This document shows positions 61,676-64,000 of a DNA stretch of 64,000 nucleotides, piece by piece. The position numbers and the translations under genes were made by a program. Source of the stretch: Onthophagus taurus (Eukaryota > Arthropoda > Insecta > Coleoptera > Scarabaeidae); contig NC_091970.1 in NCBI RefSeq assembly GCF_036711975.1, positions 10,237,501-10,301,500 on the forward strand. The letters run 5' to 3'. Below the pieces are notes generated by a model that was not told the origin of the DNA, ran no database searches, and was given only the letters and a program-made list of their open reading frames with translations. How positions within the stretch are numbered: position 1 is the first letter of the stretch; each line of letters opens with the position of its first letter.

Positions 61676-63052
61676 TTAATCTTTAATAATGAAAAATAAA
61701 CATACAAAAAAAAGTTTTTCATCCAAAATAATTCTCAAACCACACGACTCATACTTTTTCATCTCGATTTGTTCCTCCACCTCCAAATCAATAATTTTAT
61801 ATTTTCTAAAATACCTTACAACTGAAGTCGTATCGGCGATATCGTATCTTTGAAGATTTTTCTTATTCTTATTTAAATCTTGTTGCCCATCACCTCCGGT
61901 GCTTAAAAACGAAGTGGTAATAATCCTATAATTTTCGTTCAATCTAATCGGTTCGTATTGGGGCGCTTCGCATTTTTGACACCGAACCTGAACGCGTAAA
62001 ATTCGATTTCCCACGTTTTTACTTCTATCATACGTGACGGTCAAACCGGAAAGTTGTAAAAATCTGCCGTTAAAATAATTTTCGTCCGCGTTTTCGCTCA
62101 CGCTTACTTCTAAAACTTTTAAAAGAGTTTCTCCGGTTATTTCTACGGTAACTAACGGTCCGAAATAAGGGAAAGCTTGAAAAACGTCATCGACTGTAAC
62201 GTTTCCGATGTCAATGCTTTTTCGGATCGATCCCGAATTAGCGAAAGCGATCGAGCAATTCGCCCAATACGGCAAATTTGGTTCTTCGTCGTTTATGTAG
62301 TCGATAAAAGAATTTGTTAATAAATTACCTAGGTAACATTCGGTGTAACGACATGAATGTCGGCTTAAATGAGTTTTTGATTCGCCAATAACCGTTTTTG
62401 TTTCTTTTTCGATTTCTTTTCGGTGAGTTTTAACGAGTTTTTCAATGTTTAAATTTTTCGGAAAATTTTCTGATAATAAAATCGGGTTTCCGGAATAATT
62501 TAGTAAATTCCCATTATCGCTAAATGTTAAATTAAGCACCCCTAAATATTTTCCGTAAGCGTAAGCTTGAACTACAAGAACCGTTTTTCCCGATTTTTGA
62601 ATAACCTCTTTTGGGTAATCATCAACGGGCGATTCCAAATCCGGTTGTTTTCCGGTCCATAAAAACGTATCTGTATGCCCACCCACGACGATATCAACAT
62701 CCTCAATTTCTTCGGCTATTTTTAAATCATCTTCATATCCCACGTGGCTTAAAACGACGATTACATTAACGCCCGATTCTTTTAATTGTTGAGCTTCAGT
62801 TTTGATCGATTCGATTTCGTCGTTTATTACGGTTCCTTCGCAATTTGCGGCTTGTAACGTATCGGTTGTTAGAACGCCGATTATTCCTATTTTGAACGAT
62901 CCTATTTTGAATGTAATCGAAGGTTTTACGAGGTTATTTAATTCTGGTTCGGTTACGAAGTCGGTGTTGCAAGATAGGCATGGGTAATTTGAAGATTTTA
63001 TGAATTTCGTTAAGTTTTTGAGCGAATCGTCGAATTCGTGATTGCCCAAACA
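61676..63052 (-). CDS. 5'-nucleotidase/apyrase, large last exon (gene 4, 5' incomplete)
   Basis: On the minus strand an acceptor (TTTATTTCAG) precedes an open exon from 63052 to 61676 (458 residues) starting CLGNHEFDDSLKNL. The exon boundary is the same phase and place as in genes 1 and 2. It contains VIVVLSHVGYEDD, IVVGGHTDTFLWTG (the second His of GGHxH is Asp; some active relatives also vary here), ANSGSIRKSI, LQLSGLTVTYD, VRCQKCEAPQYEPI and FLSTGGDGQQD. The C-terminus (LFFVCLFFIIKD) is hydrophobic and may anchor the protein. The first exon, with the HxNDxHG and GD motifs, is not in 63053-64000, so it lies beyond the window or is lost. Like gene 1 and unlike gene 2, it has no second intron. 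Confidence 0.88.
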   Translation of the reverse strand, partial: CLGNHEFDDSLKNLTKFIKSSNYPCLSCNTDFVTEPELNNLVKPSITFKIGSFKIGIIGVLTTDTLQAANCEGTVINDEIESIKTEAQQLKESGVNVIVVLSHVGYEDDLKIAEEIEDVDIVVGGHTDTFLWTGKQPDLESPVDDYPKEVIQKSGKTVLVVQAYAYGKYLGVLNLTFSDNGNLLNYSGNPILLSENFPKNLNIEKLVKTHRKEIEKETKTVIGESKTHLSRHSCRYTECYLGNLLTNSFIDYINDEEPNLPYWANCSIAFANSGSIRKSIDIGNVTVDDVFQAFPYFGPLVTVEITGETLLKVLEVSVSENADENYFNGRFLQLSGLTVTYDRSKNVGNRILRVQVRCQKCEAPQYEPIRLNENYRIITTSFLSTGGDGQQDLNKNKKNLQRYDIADTTSVVRYFRKYKIIDLEVEEQIEMKKYESCGLRIILDEKLFFVCLFFIIKD

Positions 63053-63412
63053 CTGAAATAAAAAAATAAGTTTATTTCAAAGAAAATTTAAATTATTTTG
63101 ATATTAAATTAAAGTTAATATACAGTCCGCGTCAAAAGTGCAAAAGAGAAGATCACAACGTACAGTTTGACAAATCTATCTTGGCCGACTTGATTTGATA
63201 AGTCCAAAGAATGTTTGAACACACCTTTATATTTTATGGGGAACGTATCGTATACAGAGTTCCACAAAAGTATTCATGTATGTATTTCATATGGGATATT
63301 ATGACCTTAGGTTAATTAGTTATTTACAACATTACTTGTCACTGCTTACGGTCGAGGCGCCACATGATGACCAGTTTCAGAATGATATAATCGCAATTAT
63401 TGAATCTCGGCT
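63053..63412. other. Gene 4 intron or upstream DNA
   Basis: No exon matching the missing first exon was found on the minus strand. ACTGCTTACGGTCGAGGCGC at about 63340-63360 is a diverged satellite core. Confidence 0.4.
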
Positions 63413-63436
63413 TAATAATAATAATAATAATAATAT
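63413..63436. repeat. (AAT)n microsatellite
   Basis: About eight AAT triplets in a row, directly before an RT relic. Confidence 0.85.
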
Positions 63437-63453
63437 TTATTGATGTATGATAG

Positions 63454-63795
63454 ATGTGTTTTTCCTTTGAGGAGGTTTCCTACGGTAAAGTGTGTGATGT
63501 AATAGCAGAACTAAAAAGTACAAATAGTTTTGATGCATTTTCTTTAAATGCCAAGCTGATCAAAACAGTCAAAAATCTTATAGTTATTCCATTGGCTAAA
63601 CTTATTAACGAATGTATTCGCACTTGCGTATTTCCAGACTGTCTAAAAATTGCAAAAGTTGTACCTATACACAAGAACGGTTCCGTACACGATGTGTCTA
63701 ATTATAGACCTATATCTATTATACCTGTAGTTGGGAAGATATTTGAAATTAACACTTCCGGTCAGGCGATTTCGCTAAAATTCAGTATATGGTAA
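63454..63795 (+). pseudogene. LINE RT N-terminal relic
   Basis: A 113-residue frame covering the first RT blocks: LKSTNSFDAFSLNAKLIKTV, VFPDCLKIAKVVPIHKNGS and NYRPISIIPVVGKIFE. It ends abruptly before the catalytic box. CR1/Jockey-like in style. No endonuclease or 3' part. Confidence 0.75.
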
Positions 63796-63844
63796 TTTTT
63801 TGTCATCTATTAGATGTATACGAAAGTATATGTTAGGCTATATA

Positions 63845-64000
63845 GTATATGTGAGGCAGATTATCCACGTTGCGAATCGGAAAGTTTGCATTTTTATTGA
63901 ACTGTTTTTCCACCAAAGCCCATAGATTTTCGATTGGATTAAGATCCGGTGACCACGCTGGCTAGGGTATTCGCCTAACCTCATTATGATCATCAAACCA
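63845..64000 (-). pseudogene. Tc1-like transposase C-terminal piece, runs off window
   Basis: On the minus strand the last 150 bases read PAWSPDLNPIENLWALVEKQ then FNKNANFPIRNVDNLP. NPIEN holds the catalytic glutamate of Tc1-type DD34E transposases. One stop precedes PAWSPD. The rest of the element lies beyond 64000. Confidence 0.8.

Noticed and set aside
61676..63052. Loss of activity in gene 4 because GGHxH reads GGHTD
   Set aside because: From family knowledge the second position is Asn in vertebrate ecto-5'-nucleotidase, so this change alone does not argue for inactivity.

Overview
This is a repeat-dense, AT-rich animal nuclear window, most likely from an insect and possibly a beetle. 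The order is a guess from the type of elements present and was not tested. Short introns of 53-54 bp, a dense nest of LINE, LTR, Penelope and DNA-transposon copies, and a local family of secreted or GPI-anchored 5'-nucleotidase/apyrase genes support this. No bacterial, organellar, tRNA or rRNA features were seen.

Host genes. All host coding sequence I can support belongs to one family, ecto-5'-nucleotidase/apyrase (metallophosphatase N-domain plus 5'-nucleotidase C-domain). Gene 1 (+, exons 24736-25038 and 25092-26459) is an open, full-length paralogue in which nearly every metal-binding and catalytic residue is replaced, so it looks like a pseudoenzyme. Gene 2 (+, exons 30516-30815, 30869-31506, 31561-32275) has the canonical active site. 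A lone last exon at 38833-39595 (+) is either the remnant of a third gene or an alternative, membrane-anchored terminal exon of gene 2. Gene 4 (-, 63052-61676) is the large last exon of another paralogue whose first exon is not in the window.

Mobile elements, left to right. 0-3.4 kb: degenerate LINE and RT scraps. 3.6-4.3 kb: a low-complexity repeat field. 4.9-6.0 kb: a Penelope-like relic. 6.6-9.9 kb: a Ty3/gypsy element with near-identical LTRs and a 5-bp target duplication, sitting in a 137-bp satellite (6.4-10.7 kb). 10.7-16.8 kb: long-inverted-repeat elements, an RTE-type LINE relic and nested MITEs. 16.9-19.75 kb: three LINE relics. 19.9-24.5 kb: a nearly full-length LINE with ORF1 (PHD finger) and ORF2 (endonuclease and RT), preceded by a 6 x 28 bp minisatellite. 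26.7-30.0 kb: a hairpin MITE, a 123-bp repeat and a purine-rich LINE. 32.3-34.6 kb: a hAT element with an internally triplicated 446-bp segment. 35.0-38.8 kb: a BEL/Pao relic split by a LINE fragment, joined to a truncated Copia.

40.1-45.6 kb is a nest: a mariner-like element is split by a transposon with a DSCAGQN-motif transposase, which is itself split by a 1.1 kb unknown insert and by a Tc1-like element. 45.8-48.4 kb is a pogo/Tigger transposase relic split by a MITE with a 9-bp target duplication, and that MITE is split by a mariner-family element. 48.6-49.7 kb is the 5' end of another gypsy element with LTR and primer-binding site. 50.1-51.6 kb is a foldback element with tandem internal repeats. 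54.5-56.4 kb is an RNase-H-type LINE relic. 57.1-61.5 kb is a Penelope-like element (RT plus GIY-YIG) with 99-bp inverted terminal repeats, interrupted by a LINE. 63.4-64.0 kb holds an RT scrap and a Tc1-like 3' end.

How it works together. The nucleotidase cluster appears to have grown by duplication and then diverged: one active copy, one apparently inactive copy and copies with different tails. The spaces between the genes, and one intron or intergenic gap, then filled with transposons. A dispersed satellite motif (core GAGGTCGCTTGCGGC) recurs at several separate loci and ties the intergenic DNA together. All coordinates of degenerate elements are approximate; frames and splice sites were read by eye.
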